A stretch of 64,000 nt of DNA, taken from Oscillospiraceae bacterium. GTDB lineage: Bacteria; Bacillota; Clostridia; Oscillospirales; Oscillospiraceae. The position numbers and the translations under genes were made by a program. The stretch spans positions 46,359 to 110,358 of the forward strand of contig JAFSCK010000088.1 of assembly GCA_017436785.1 (NCBI GenBank), written 5' to 3'. The notes under the pieces are model-generated. The model did not search any database. It had not been told where the DNA came from and was given only the letters and a program-made list of their open reading frames with translations. Shown here piece after piece: positions 23,246 to 32,062 of the stretch (position 1 is its first letter; each line of letters starts with the position of its first letter).

Positions 23246-23413
23246 GCAGTATCATCCATAAAAAGGGTAGAATAGAACGATAGATTGCCTCTTTAGCGCC
23301 GGCAGGGCCTTTGATGCAGATGCCAGATAATGCAATACATCTTAGATGTTTGCCAGTAAAATGCCCTTCTAGGGCATAATCAAGCCTCCGGCTTAGCCGG
23401 AGGCTTTGACTTA
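23246..23413. repeat. Dispersed intergenic repeat, copy B
   Basis: It starts GCAGTATCATCCATA, then diverges from copy A for about 70 bases. It rejoins at ACATCTTAGATGTTTGCC, GTAAAATGCCCTTCT and ends in the hairpin CCTCCGGC-TTA-GCCGGAGG (23385-23403). The last bases include the glyA stop codon, so the hairpin may terminate glyA transcripts. Confidence 0.65.
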
Positions 23414-24664
23414 CTTATACATGGGGAACTGTTCGCAGATCTCGGCAACAGTTGCATGGACCTGTGCCTGTGTACCTTCAAAGTCACGGGCAGTCAAGGC
23501 GATGCAGTGTGCAATCTTCTTCATTTCCTCCTCACCCAGACCGCGGGTAGTAACAGCGGCAGTACCGATACGGACACCGCTGGTAACGGCAGGCTTCTCG
23601 GGATCATTGGGAATGGCGTTCTTATTCAAGGTGATATGGTTGGCATCGCAGCGGGCCTGCAATTCCTTGCCGGTGATGTGCATGGGACGCAGGTCTGCCA
23701 GCATCAGGTGGTTATCGGTGCCGCCGGTGACCAGATCAAAGCCTTCCTCCAGCAGGGAAGATGCCAGAACCTTGGCATTCTTGACAACATTCTGTGCGTA
23801 GGTCTTAAACTCGGGCTGCATGGCTTCCTTCAGGCAGACAGCCTTGGCTGCAATGACATGCTCCAGCGGGCCGCCCTGGGTGCCGGGGAAAACGGCAGAA
23901 TTGAGCTTCTTGGCATATTCTTCCTTGGCTAGGATCAGGCCGCCGCGGGGACCACGGAGGGTCTTGTGGGTGGTGGTGGTGACGATGTCGGCATAGGGAA
24001 CGGGGCTCATATGGGCACCGCCGGCGACCAGACCGGCAATGTGGGCCATATCTACCATCAAAATTGCACCGACCTCATGGGCAATATCTGCAAAAACCTT
24101 GAAATCAATAGCACGGGGATAAGCAGAGGCACCGGCAATGATGAGCTTAGGCTGGCACTTTTTTGCCATATCCCGGATCTGGTCGTAATCGATTAGACCG
24201 GTATCGTGGTTGACATCATAGGAAACAACATTATAGTACTTGCCGGAAATGTTGGCAGGGCTGCCATGGGACAGGTGACCGCCGTTGGCAAGGCTCATGC
24301 CCATCATAGTGTCACCGGGCTGCAGCAGGGCAAGCTGGACTGCCATATTAGCCTGTGCGCCGGAATGGGGCTGGACATTGGCAAATTCTGCGCCAAACAG
24401 TGCTTTTGCACGGTCAATGCACAGCTGTTCAATTTCATCAACATACTGGCAGCCGCCATAGTAGCGCTTTCCGGGCAGGCCTTCTGCATATTTGTTGGTC
24501 AAAATAGAGCCCATAGCGGCAATAACGGCAGGAGAAGCAAAGTTTTCAGAAGCGATCAGTTCCAGACCGTCCTTCTGACGGGAAAATTCCCGGTCCATCA
24601 TGGCCGCCAGTTCGGGATCATAATTGGACACAAATCCAATGGAATCGATAGGTTTGGTCAACAT
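23411..24664 (-). CDS. glyA: Serine hydroxymethyltransferase
   Basis: 417 residues, standard for bacterial SHMT. It is a PLP enzyme that interconverts serine and glycine with tetrahydrofolate, feeding one-carbon metabolism. Typical stretches are [38 protein letters not shown], the Asp of [12 protein letters not shown], and the PLP-lysine motif [15 protein letters not shown] near residue 228. The ATG follows AAAGAGGT. The 5' leader holds a glycine riboswitch and a terminator, so expression responds to glycine, the product or substrate of the enzyme. The 3' end merges with an intergenic repeat. Confidence 0.98.
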   Translation of the reverse strand: MLTKPIDSIGFVSNYDPELAAMMDREFSRQKDGLELIASENFASPAVIAAMGSILTNKYAEGLPGKRYYGGCQYVDEIEQLCIDRAKALFGAEFANVQPHSGAQANMAVQLALLQPGDTMMGMSLANGGHLSHGSPANISGKYYNVVSYDVNHDTGLIDYDQIRDMAKKCQPKLIIAGASAYPRAIDFKVFADIAHEVGAILMVDMAHIAGLVAGGAHMSPVPYADIVTTTTHKTLRGPRGGLILAKEEYAKKLNSAVFPGTQGGPLEHVIAAKAVCLKEAMQPEFKTYAQNVVKNAKVLASSLLEEGFDLVTGGTDNHLMLADLRPMHITGKELQARCDANHITLNKNAIPNDPEKPAVTSGVRIGTAAVTTRGLGEEEMKKIAHCIALTARDFEGTQAQVHATVAEICEQFPMYK

Positions 24665-24696
24665 TATCGTGTACCTCTTTCAATTTTTCTGAAAAA

Positions 24697-24725
24697 CAAA
24701 AAAATGCAGCCCAGAAAAGGACTGC
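24697..24725 (-). terminator. Riboswitch expression-platform terminator
   Basis: On the minus strand GCAGTCC / GGGCTGC forms a stem with a TTTTCT loop, followed by an uninterrupted T run (plus 24697-24704). It lies between the glycine aptamer and the glyA start. Confidence 0.75.
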
Positions 24726-24734
24726 TCTGCGTAA

Positions 24735-24836
24735 ACGGCGTTTTCGCTTCTCTGTCCATTTGCCTGAGAGATTCGGCTTTTTGCCTTGCACCTTCGGCAC
24801 ACAACTGAATGTGTTCTCCAGAGAGTCCTCCGCTTT
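24735..24836 (-). promoter_or_regulatory. Glycine riboswitch
   Basis: The minus strand carries the hallmark aptamer sequence: CTCTGGAG at the 5' side, GTGTGCCGAAGGTGCAAG, CTCTCAGGCAAATGGACAG, ending AGAG. This fits one full glycine aptamer ahead of a terminator hairpin and glyA. Glycine binding is expected to change terminator formation. Confidence 0.93.
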
Positions 24837-24889
24837 CCGGTCTTTTCATTCCGAAAAGCTTCTTAGGGGTATTTTGTTTTTATGTATAC

Positions 24890-24917
24890 AGTATACCTTC
24901 TTTTTCAAAAAAGTCAA
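24890..24917 (-). promoter_or_regulatory. Sigma-A promoter of the glyA leader
   Basis: On the minus strand TTGACT (plus 24912-24917) and TATACT (plus 24890-24895) are 16 bases apart, about 55 bases upstream of the riboswitch. Confidence 0.75.
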
Positions 24918-24935
24918 CTTATCGTTTTTCACAGA

Positions 24936-24964
24936 TTGCATTGGCAAAAAAACTGTGTTATTAT
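24936..24964 (+). promoter_or_regulatory. Promoter of the GNAT-amidohydrolase-MBL operon
   Basis: TTGCAT (24936-24941) and TATTAT (24959-24964) are 17 bases apart, back to back with the glyA promoter. Confidence 0.6.
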
Positions 24965-24986
24965 GCACATGAACGGAGGAATTGGT

Positions 24987-25484
24987 ATGTTTGTGTATCG
25001 CAAGGCAACTTTGGAAGATATGGAAACCCTTTGGGACCGTCAGATAGCGGAGAATCCGGACGATCCCCGCTATCTTCGCTGGAAGCAGGAGTTTATCTTG
25101 CGCAACAGAAGTCAGCAGGCCGTCACCTTTGTAGTTGTGGCAGATGGCGACCCCGTAGGAGAAGTTACACTGGATTTCTTTGCCAGCGGTTATTCCGGTA
25201 ACCGGCAGCGTCTTGCTGACGGAAAGCACACTGCCTATGTCACCGCCCTGCGTATTCGGGAGGAATTGGAAGGTCAGGGATATGCTTCCAAGCTGATGCG
25301 GGTAATGGAAGCTCACGCCGCAAAGGAGGGTTTCTCTCGGCTGACCATTGGGGTAGAAGCTGCGGAAACACAAAATTTGGGCATTTATCTGCATTGGGGC
25401 TACGATCAGTTTGTTATGTCCGAAATCGACGGCGGCGAGCTCGTTCTCTTTTATGCCAAGGCACTTCCTTCTGACACACTGTAA
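24987..25484 (+). CDS. GNAT-family N-acetyltransferase
   Basis: 165 residues from ATG 24987 with CGGAGGA upstream. The acetyl-CoA pyrophosphate loop is visible as ALRIREELEGQGYASKLM near residue 85 (R/Q-x2-G-x-G/A type), preceded by VGEVTLDF and followed by LTIGVEAAETQNLGIYLHWGY. The enzyme acetylates an amine on a small molecule or peptide. It is the first of three closely spaced genes (24- and 3-base gaps) with an amidohydrolase and a metallo-beta-lactamase-fold hydrolase. Substrate unknown. Confidence 0.88.
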   Translation: MFVYRKATLEDMETLWDRQIAENPDDPRYLRWKQEFILRNRSQQAVTFVVVADGDPVGEVTLDFFASGYSGNRQRLADGKHTAYVTALRIREELEGQGYASKLMRVMEAHAAKEGFSRLTIGVEAAETQNLGIYLHWGYDQFVMSEIDGGELVLFYAKALPSDTL

Positions 25485-25508
25485 ATCATTTTATAAGGAG
25501 AAATAGAT

Positions 25509-26660
25509 ATGCTTTTGATCAAAAACGGTTATGTAAAAACCATGGCCGGACCCGATATTCCCGGTGGTAGTGTTCTGATCGGCAATGATGGAAAAATCCT
25601 GTCTGTTGGGCAGGAACTGGCAGCACCGGAAGGCGCGCAGGTCATTGATGCCGGTGGCCGTCTGGTGACACCCGGTTGTGTGGATGCCCATTGCCATATC
25701 GGCCTGCACAATGAAGCTGTGGGCTGGGAAGGCATGGATTACAATGAGATCGTCGATCCCGTCACACCGCAGATGCGGGCCATCGATTCCATCAATCCTA
25801 TGGACGAGTCCTTCCCTCTGGCGCTGAAGGGCGGCGTCACCACCGCCTGTACCGGTCCCGGCAGCGCCAATGTGGTGGGCGGAACCTTTGTTGCCATCAA
25901 GCTGTATGGCAAACGGGTGGATAAGATGATCGTAAAGGATCCCATCGCCATGAAGTGTGCTTTCGGCGAAAATCCCAAGCGGTGCTACGGTCAGCAGGGC
26001 AAGCGGGCACCTATGACCCGTATGGGTACGGCTGCTGTACTGCGGGAGCTTCTGTTTAAGACGCGGCGGTATCTGGCAGATCAGGAGGCAGGAAAGAACC
26101 CTCCCTTTGACATGAAGCTGGAGGCCATGATCCCGGTCATCAAGGGTGAGCTGCCTCTGAAAGCCCATGCCCACCGGGCCGACGACATTTTGACCTCCAT
26201 TCGCATTGCCAAGGAATTTGGTGTCAAGCTGACACTGGACCACTGCACCGACGGAAGCCTCATCGCCGACGAGCTGGCTGAGGAAGGCTATCCTGCCTTT
26301 GTGGGTCCTTCTCTTGGCAGCAAGAGCAAAATTGAGCTGATCAACAAGAGCTTTACGACCCCCAGCGTTTTGACGAAGGCTGGCGTAAAGGTCAGCATCA
26401 TCACCGATGCCCCCGTGATTCCGCTGCAATACCTGCCCATGTGCGCCGCACTGGCAGCAAATTCCGGCCTGGATACGGAAGACGCATGGAAGGCCATCAC
26501 CATCAATCCTGCCGAATCCATCGGTATCGCCGACCGGGTTGGCAGTCTGGAAGCAGGCAAGGATGGAGATATCGTCATCTGGACCGCGGATCCCATGCAG
26601 ACCGTGGGTGCGGGAAGCTATGTGACGGTTGTGGATGGTAAGGTTGTATATCAGGCTTAA
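25509..26660 (+). CDS. Amidohydrolase (imidazolonepropionase/hydantoinase-like)
   Basis: 383 residues. The metal site is complete: VDAHCHIG near residue 60, KAHAHRADD near 220, DHCTDG near 245 and ITDAPV near 300, all typical of cytosolic, metal-dependent amidohydrolases with a TIM barrel. The C-terminus GKDGDIVIWTADPM is the usual end of the family's beta-sandwich. It probably opens a cyclic amide or removes an acyl or amino group. The ribosome binding site is AAGGAG. The neighbouring GNAT and MBL genes suggest a small scavenging or detoxification pathway. Substrate cannot be named. Confidence 0.9.
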   Translation: MLLIKNGYVKTMAGPDIPGGSVLIGNDGKILSVGQELAAPEGAQVIDAGGRLVTPGCVDAHCHIGLHNEAVGWEGMDYNEIVDPVTPQMRAIDSINPMDESFPLALKGGVTTACTGPGSANVVGGTFVAIKLYGKRVDKMIVKDPIAMKCAFGENPKRCYGQQGKRAPMTRMGTAAVLRELLFKTRRYLADQEAGKNPPFDMKLEAMIPVIKGELPLKAHAHRADDILTSIRIAKEFGVKLTLDHCTDGSLIADELAEEGYPAFVGPSLGSKSKIELINKSFTTPSVLTKAGVKVSIITDAPVIPLQYLPMCAALAANSGLDTEDAWKAITINPAESIGIADRVGSLEAGKDGDIVIWTADPMQTVGAGSYVTVVDGKVVYQA

Positions 26661-26663
26661 TCC

Positions 26664-27428
26664 ATGGCAGATTGGTTTCAAGTTGACAAAATAGATCGCA
26701 ATACCTACGCAATCAGTGAACCTGCCCACTGGGAAGAACCCCACTGCTATCTTCTGTTGGGAAAGGCGCGTGCCGTCCTGATCGATACTGGTCTTGGGGT
26801 TTCTAATATCCGCAAGATTATTGACACGCTAACCTCCCTGCCTGTCTTGGTCGTCACGACCCATGTCCACTGGGACCACATCGGCGGTCATGGGCTGTTT
26901 GAGCGCTTTGCAATCCATGAATCGGAACAGGAATGGATCTCCGACCGCTTTCCCCTTCCACTGGATACGGTAAGGCACAGCCTGACATGTCAGCCCTGCT
27001 ATTTTCCCGTGGGCTTTGACCCGATGCGCTATCAAATCTTTCAGGGTGATCCGGTACGGTTCTTGCGGGATGGCGATATTCTGGATCTGGGCGGCAGAAG
27101 GCTGCAGGTCCTCCACACACCGGGACATTCTCCGGGACATTGCTGCTTCTATGAACCGGAGCAGGGTTTCCTATACTCCGGAGATTTGATCTACCGCGGT
27201 TGTCTGGATGTGTTCTATCCCACTACGGATCCGGTTCTGTTTTATCAGTCAGTGAAAAAGGTCCGCAGATTGGACATTCGGCGTATTTTCCCCGGACACC
27301 ATTCCCTGAATGTTCCTCCTGATATCATTGGGAGAATGGAAGCAGCCTTGGAGGCAATATATTCTTCCGGGCATTTGCACCATGGAAGCGGTATTTATGA
27401 TTTTGGAGATTTCCAAATACACCTTTAG
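26664..27428 (+). CDS. Metallo-beta-lactamase-fold hydrolase
   Basis: 254 residues. The zinc motif HVHWDHIGGH near residue 68, the third histidine in LHTPGHSPGHCC, the bridging Asp in YSGDLIY and a final histidine in IFPGHHSL make a full MBL di-metal site. It starts four bases after the amidohydrolase stop with no strong ribosome binding site, so translation is probably coupled. The family hydrolyses thioesters, lactones, phosphodiesters or similar. The operon context hints at sequential hydrolysis with the amidohydrolase. It ends at a strong terminator. Confidence 0.9.
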   Translation: MADWFQVDKIDRNTYAISEPAHWEEPHCYLLLGKARAVLIDTGLGVSNIRKIIDTLTSLPVLVVTTHVHWDHIGGHGLFERFAIHESEQEWISDRFPLPLDTVRHSLTCQPCYFPVGFDPMRYQIFQGDPVRFLRDGDILDLGGRRLQVLHTPGHSPGHCCFYEPEQGFLYSGDLIYRGCLDVFYPTTDPVLFYQSVKKVRRLDIRRIFPGHHSLNVPPDIIGRMEAALEAIYSSGHLHHGSGIYDFGDFQIHL

Positions 27429-27436
27429 ACGCACTT

Positions 27437-27470
27437 CGGGCGGGGTTTTCACCCCGCCCGATCATTTTTT
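27437..27470. terminator. Terminator between convergent operons
   Basis: The stem CGGGCGGGGT / ACCCCGCCCG (27437-27446, 27451-27460) is followed by TTTTTT. It overlaps the end of the convergent hydrolase gene. Confidence 0.9.
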
Positions 27471-28320
27471 ATCGATCCAAGCTGATGCCAAGCTCTTTCA
27501 GATACTTGACCATCTTGCTGTTGTCCTTATCCTCGTACTTCAGTTCGCCGAAGATCTTGTGCAGCCATGCCACGCTGAGCTCATGCCAGTGGGCGAAGGC
27601 GGCGTTCATATAGCGGCTGGAGCCGTCGGAGCTGGCTTCGTTGGCCAGCGAATAGCCATGGGGACCGTGGTTGAAGATATGAAGCTCATAGTCAAGCCCC
27701 AAGGCACAATACTTCTGAGCAATGGGCAGTGCGCCAAAGCTGGTCAGCATATCCTGCGCCGTAGCGGCAAGGAATACCGGCGGTGCCTCCTTGGTGATCT
27801 GAGGAACCAGATCAAAGGGCGCTGCATCCTCTTGCGTAACCTCCTGCTTGCCTGTCAGAAGCTTCAGCATAAAGTTGGCACCGGGGAAATGGGGTGCGGA
27901 AGCAGCCGGATAGCCAAGGATCATGGCATTGGGCTTATTCTCTGCCAGAAGACCGGAGGATAGGGCCAGATGGCCGCCTGCGGAAAAACCGCAGCTAACG
28001 ATCTTGTCGGGATCGATGGACCATTCCTCCGCGTGCTCTCGGATGTAGCCGATGACCCAAGAGATCTCCTGCAGCGGTGCAAAGCCGACAGCATCGTGTC
28101 CGGTGGAGTAACGCAGCACAAAGGTATGGAAGCCCCGGGCTGCATAGGCCATAGCCACCGGTTCTCCCTCTGCCCGGGAGCAGTAGACATATCCGCCGCC
28201 GGGACAGACCACGATGGCAGGACGGCGAGCATACTGGCCCAAAGTCAAATCGCAGTCCAGAATGTAGCCGTCCAGTGTGGCTTCTTCATGGCCCGGCAGG
28301 GTCATATGGAACATTTTCAT
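27469..28320 (-). CDS. Alpha/beta hydrolase, acetyl-esterase-like
   Basis: 283 residues. The oxyanion loop VVCPGGGYVYCS near residue 38, the nucleophile elbow GFSAGGHLA near 115, an Asp in TAQDML near 195 and the His in HGPHGYS near 225 give a full catalytic triad. This layout matches the BD-FAE/Axe-type esterases that remove acetyl groups from glycans. It is the last gene of a three-gene minus-strand group with a HAD phosphatase and a GH3 glycosidase, so a role in deacetylating imported or surface glycans is likely. There is no signal peptide, so it is cytosolic. Confidence 0.88.
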   Translation of the reverse strand: MKMFHMTLPGHEEATLDGYILDCDLTLGQYARRPAIVVCPGGGYVYCSRAEGEPVAMAYAARGFHTFVLRYSTGHDAVGFAPLQEISWVIGYIREHAEEWSIDPDKIVSCGFSAGGHLALSSGLLAENKPNAMILGYPAASAPHFPGANFMLKLLTGKQEVTQEDAAPFDLVPQITKEAPPVFLAATAQDMLTSFGALPIAQKYCALGLDYELHIFNHGPHGYSLANEASSDGSSRYMNAAFAHWHELSVAWLHKIFGELKYEDKDNSKMVKYLKELGISLDR

Positions 28321-28343
28321 GGAAAACTCCTCCTATCGGCAAA

Positions 28344-28372
28344 GAGGCTGCTGCATTGCGCAGCAGCCCCTC
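28344..28372 (-). terminator. Hairpin between HAD and esterase genes
   Basis: GGCTGCTGC / GCAGCAGCC forms a strong stem without a long T run. It may attenuate rather than end transcription. Confidence 0.45.
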
Positions 28373-28383
28373 AAAGTTAGTTA

Positions 28384-29235
28384 TCAGCCGCCCAGATTCC
28401 GCAGGAATTCCTGCTTCTTCTCAGCGCCGTATGCGGCATACTCGCCGGACTGGAGCTTGCCAAAGCCTACAGCAATGGCTTCGTCCCAGCTTTCCTTCTC
28501 GTGGTTTACGAGGATGGGATAGTAGTGAACGCCGTTCTTCTCTGCGGCATCGCAGTCGCCGGGAGCGTCGCCCACCATGACCACCTTATCAAGGTCATAG
28601 CCGAACTTCAGCATTTCCTTGATGCAGGCTGCCTTGGAGCCCACGTCCTGTGCCAGAACAATATCGGTGTGCTCCAGCAGACCAAACTTGCCCCATTCTT
28701 CCTCCACGGCATCCCGGTTAGCAGAGGAGACCATGGCAACGTCGGCGAACTGATGGGCAGCAGCCAGACCTTCCTTGGCACCATTGTAGGGAACCTTCAG
28801 GCTTTCGTCCAGCTCCATGATGGCAGCATTGACAGCCTTGGACCAGCTGAGTGCCTTCTCCAGAACCAGCTTGGCATCGGGGTCGGTTGCTTCGGCAGCA
28901 GCCTTGGCGGCACCGTCGTTACTCAGTGCGGGAGCCGTGTCAGCCCAGTGCTGCAGTGCCTTGACACCGGTAATGGGCTTATACTTCTGGTCGATCTCGC
29001 CCAGAGCCATGGCCAGACCCTTGAAGCGGTTGATGCCGCGGGTCATGGAGAACAGGTTAATGACATTCCAGCGGTCGAGGATCTCGTCCTTCCACGCCTC
29101 TAAGCCCCATTCTGCGACCATACAGGGACCGAAGCAATGGAAGTGCTTGCAGTTCATGGTATCCATGACGCAGCCATCGGAGTCCACGCAAACCAGATAG
29201 TCATGCTTTCTTTCGAAAGTATCAAAAATAGACAT
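28384..29235 (-). CDS. HAD-superfamily hydrolase
   Basis: 283 residues. Motif I is CVDSDGCVMDTMN near residue 16 (D-x-D-G), motif II is MVSSANRD near 168, and motif IV is VVMVGDAPGDCDAA near 218. The large insert between motifs I and II is a helical cap, as in beta-phosphoglucomutase-like or phosphoglycolate phosphatases. It is expected to dephosphorylate a sugar phosphate. It starts 20 bases after the GH3 gene and so belongs to its operon, fitting glycan catabolism. Exact substrate unknown. Confidence 0.88.
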   Translation of the reverse strand: MSIFDTFERKHDYLVCVDSDGCVMDTMNCKHFHCFGPCMVAEWGLEAWKDEILDRWNVINLFSMTRGINRFKGLAMALGEIDQKYKPITGVKALQHWADTAPALSNDGAAKAAAEATDPDAKLVLEKALSWSKAVNAAIMELDESLKVPYNGAKEGLAAAHQFADVAMVSSANRDAVEEEWGKFGLLEHTDIVLAQDVGSKAACIKEMLKFGYDLDKVVMVGDAPGDCDAAEKNGVHYYPILVNHEKESWDEAIAVGFGKLQSGEYAAYGAEKKQEFLRNLGG

Positions 29236-29255
29236 CTATACTACCTTTCCAGCCA

Positions 29256-31031
29256 TTACATGTGGGTATCGAACATGCCGCAGTAGGAGTCGATGGGGTC
29301 GGTGCCCTTGAAGGCCTCGGGGCCGGTCAGCAGAGCATCCACCAGTGCATCCAGAGTATCCTCATTGGAGTCGTAGGTGTTGATGTAGGTGCGCAGCATG
29401 GGAGCGTCAGCCAGCATGGTGGGCTTGTTCACAGAGATACCGACAACGGGGACCTCGTGGACATACCAGGGGATCTCACCGCCGCCCTTGGACATACCGA
29501 AGACAGGATGGCCGTTGGCAACATTGAAGAAGGTGATGACGATATCCATACCGGAGGTGAATTCGGAAATGGCGTTCTTGCCTGCGAAGTACAGGTTCAG
29601 ATTGAAGGGCTTGCCGGCGGCAACCTCCTTCATCATCTTGTCCAGAGGAGACTCATAAATGAATGCGTCGAAGCCCTTCTCGTTCAGTTTGTCGCAGAAC
29701 TTCTCAACAGGAGTCTTCTTAGCAGCGCCGCCGCCCATGGCCATGGCAGCCAGCTTGCCCATGGGGCTCTCGGGGCCCTTGACGTTAACGATCATAACGC
29801 GCTTGGTCTTCTCGGGAGACAGGGGCAGGATGCCTTCGTCCTTATACTTGACCAGAGTCAGAGCGTCCTTGGAGACAGCGGGAGCGACAGCCTTGAACTC
29901 GGGGTTCTGTAGGGCAGCTACCAGCTCCTCATCGGTGCCGCACAGGGCTTCCTTAGCCATCTTGTGCATACCCTTGGCAGCCTTCAGGCCCAGAATACGG
30001 GTCAGAGCTTCCACCATGCGCTCCTCGCTGATGATGCCGGTCTTGTAGGCATTCAGCATGGTAGCAAAGTCTTCCTCGGGATCGTTGAAGAACAGGAACA
30101 TGTCGCAGCCGGCGTTGATGGCAGCGGGCAGCATGTCCACGCGCTTCATGCGGTTGGTCATACCGACCATGTGAGAAGCATCGGTCACGACCATGCCGTT
30201 GAAGCCCAGCTCGCCGCGGAGCAGGTCGGTCATGATCTCCTTGCACAGGGTGCCGGGCATGATGGTATCGGCAGTGATGTCAGGGTTGATCTCAGCCATG
30301 TACTCGGGCATCAGGATGTGACCGCCCATAATGGCATCCAGACCGCCGTCGATCAGGGTCTTGTAAACATGGCCATAGGTAGCCATCCACTTGTCATGGG
30401 TGAAGTGGTTGACATTATTGGACATATGGGCATCACGGTAGTCCTGACCGTTGCCGGGGAAGTGCTTGGCGCAGGCATAAACACCCTCGGCCTCATGGAT
30501 ACCGTCCATGTAGGCCTTGGACATGGTAGCGACCAGCTCATGGTCATTGCCATAGGCACGGGCCAGAACCTCTTCGCATTCCCAGTTATAGGTAATGTCA
30601 GCAACAGGAGCAAATGCCATGTTGCAGCCGGTAGCCTTGATCTGGGCACCGGAAACACGGCCCATAGCCTGTGCATACTCAGGCTTTCTGGTAGCACCGA
30701 TCTTCACCTGAGAAGAAACGAAGGTACCGTCGGGGCATACGCCGTTGCCGCCCTGCTCGGGGTTGCAGGCGATGAAAACGGGGACCTTGGCATACTTCTG
30801 CAGCAGGCGGTTCTGATTCAGGACCATCTGACCGGGCATGCCATTGTAGCGGCAGCCACCCAGATGATACTTCTCCATCAGCTCCTGCAGGTACTCTTCA
30901 GAATTGCCTGCAGTCAGCTGCCAGAACAGCTGGCCGACCTTCTCCTCATCGGTCATGCCGGCGATGGTGCTCTCGACCCATGCGATATCCTCATCGGACA
31001 GATAATAGGGCTTTGCTCTTAAATCAACCAT
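29256..31031 (-). CDS. Glycoside hydrolase family 3 (beta-N-acetylhexosaminidase-like)
   Basis: 591 residues from ATG 31029-31031; an ATG nine bases earlier lies directly against the AAAGGA site. GH3 signatures are CNPEQGGNG, KHFPGNGQDYRDAH near residue 200 (the Lys-His and Asp-His dyad region of NagZ-type enzymes) and the nucleophile motif MVVTDASHMVGM near 285. A second alpha/beta domain follows. It releases terminal sugars, perhaps N-acetylglucosamine, from glycans or muropeptides. There is no signal peptide, so it is cytosolic. It is the first gene of the operon with the HAD phosphatase and the esterase. Confidence 0.92.
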   Translation of the reverse strand: MVDLRAKPYYLSDEDIAWVESTIAGMTDEEKVGQLFWQLTAGNSEEYLQELMEKYHLGGCRYNGMPGQMVLNQNRLLQKYAKVPVFIACNPEQGGNGVCPDGTFVSSQVKIGATRKPEYAQAMGRVSGAQIKATGCNMAFAPVADITYNWECEEVLARAYGNDHELVATMSKAYMDGIHEAEGVYACAKHFPGNGQDYRDAHMSNNVNHFTHDKWMATYGHVYKTLIDGGLDAIMGGHILMPEYMAEINPDITADTIMPGTLCKEIMTDLLRGELGFNGMVVTDASHMVGMTNRMKRVDMLPAAINAGCDMFLFFNDPEEDFATMLNAYKTGIISEERMVEALTRILGLKAAKGMHKMAKEALCGTDEELVAALQNPEFKAVAPAVSKDALTLVKYKDEGILPLSPEKTKRVMIVNVKGPESPMGKLAAMAMGGGAAKKTPVEKFCDKLNEKGFDAFIYESPLDKMMKEVAAGKPFNLNLYFAGKNAISEFTSGMDIVITFFNVANGHPVFGMSKGGGEIPWYVHEVPVVGISVNKPTMLADAPMLRTYINTYDSNEDTLDALVDALLTGPEAFKGTDPIDSYCGMFDTHM

Positions 31032-31100
31032 TGGTATCATTTCCTTTCTTGTTGTGCTTATCCCGCAAAAAATGCGCGCAATAAGCTCATAATCATGAAT

Positions 31101-31129
31101 AATATATCAAATCAGCCGACTTTTTGCAA
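31101..31129 (-). promoter_or_regulatory. Promoter of the GH3 operon
   Basis: On the minus strand TTGCAA (31124-31129) and TATATT (31101-31106) are 17 bases apart. Confidence 0.6.
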
Positions 31130-31187
31130 TGGATTTCCTTCTCAATTCCTTTGCTTATTGTTAATTTTGTACAAGTGAACAAAAACA

Positions 31188-31216
31188 TTGCATCCCTTCA
31201 CTGCATATGATACAAT
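31188..31216 (+). promoter_or_regulatory. Promoter of the ZIP transporter gene
   Basis: TTGCAT (31188-31193) and TACAAT (31211-31216) are 17 bases apart. AAGGAGG and ATG follow. Confidence 0.7.
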
Positions 31217-31249
31217 GAAAAAAAGCGAAAACAAGGAGGTTTGTTCAAA

Positions 31250-31993
31250 ATGAAACTTGTTTTATTGACTGCTCTGGGCGTTGGCGGAGCAACGATCCTT
31301 GGCAGCGTCATTGGATTTGCCTTTCGGAAAATGACCCATAAATTCAGCGATCTGGTATTATCCTTTGCCGCTGGTGTCATGCTGGCTGCTGCGGTATTGG
31401 GCCTGGTTCTCCCTTCCGTGGAATACGGTAATCTTTTTATTACGATCGCCGGCATTTTTACCGGAGCCTTTTCCCTGAACCTGATCGACCGGCTGGTTCC
31501 CCACATGCACCATCTGGTAGGCCCTGATAGCGAAAGCCATCATGGAAATGCAAATCTTGACAAGGTTTTGCTGTTTGTCAGTGCCATTGCCATCCACAAT
31601 CTGCCCGAGGGTATTGCCGCAGGTGTCAGCTTTGGATCCGGAAACAATGCAGAAGCCCTGCTGATCGCCGGTGGTATCGCACTGCAGAATATTCCCGAAG
31701 GCATGGTCATCATTGCCCCCATGCTGGCAGCGGGTATCAGTCCGAAGAAGACCTTCCTGTGCGGCATGGCCACCGGGTTGGTGGAAGTCGTAGGCACTCT
31801 GCTGGGCTATTTCGCGGTCACGGCCGCCACTGCCATTCTGCCCTTTGCGCTGGCCTTTGCCGGCGGCACCATGCTGTATGTCATCAGTGATGAGATGATC
31901 CCGGAGACCCACCACAACAATGAAAGCGGCGCTACCTATGCCCTGCTGGTGGGCTTCTGCGTGATGCTGGTTTCGGATGTGCTTCTGGGGTGA
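31250..31993 (+). CDS. ZIP-family metal transporter (ZupT-like)
   Basis: 247 residues, about eight membrane helices. The two metal-binding helices are explicit: AIHNLPEGIAAGVSFGSG near residue 120 and ALQNIPEGMVIIAPM near 147. A histidine-rich loop (PHMHHLVGPDSESHHGN) precedes them, as in ZIP carriers. It imports zinc, and possibly Mn or Fe, across the cytoplasmic membrane. ATG 31250 is ten bases after AAGGAGG; a TTG at 31241 is too close to the site. A fragment of the intergenic repeat follows its stop. Confidence 0.92.
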   Translation: MKLVLLTALGVGGATILGSVIGFAFRKMTHKFSDLVLSFAAGVMLAAAVLGLVLPSVEYGNLFITIAGIFTGAFSLNLIDRLVPHMHHLVGPDSESHHGNANLDKVLLFVSAIAIHNLPEGIAAGVSFGSGNNAEALLIAGGIALQNIPEGMVIIAPMLAAGISPKKTFLCGMATGLVEVVGTLLGYFAVTAATAILPFALAFAGGTMLYVISDEMIPETHHNNESGATYALLVGFCVMLVSDVLLG

Positions 31994-31994
31994 T

Positions 31995-32026
31995 GGGAGT
32001 GTGAAGTGTGGAGAGTGGAGTGCGGA
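31995..32026. repeat. Solitary arm of the 388-613 repeat
   Basis: GGGAGTGTGAAGTGTGGAGA and the following TGGAGTGCGGA match the outer arm of the element at 388-417. No partner arm is seen here. Confidence 0.6.
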
Positions 32027-32062
32027 GCTTTCCACATTCCTCTGTTTGAAAGGAAGGAAGAT

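Noticed and set aside
22996-23259. Minus-strand 87-codon frame in the repeat-rich gap before glyA
   Set aside because: It spans the palindrome and hairpins and overlaps the EamA gene end; its translation has no fold pattern, so it is repeat DNA read through.
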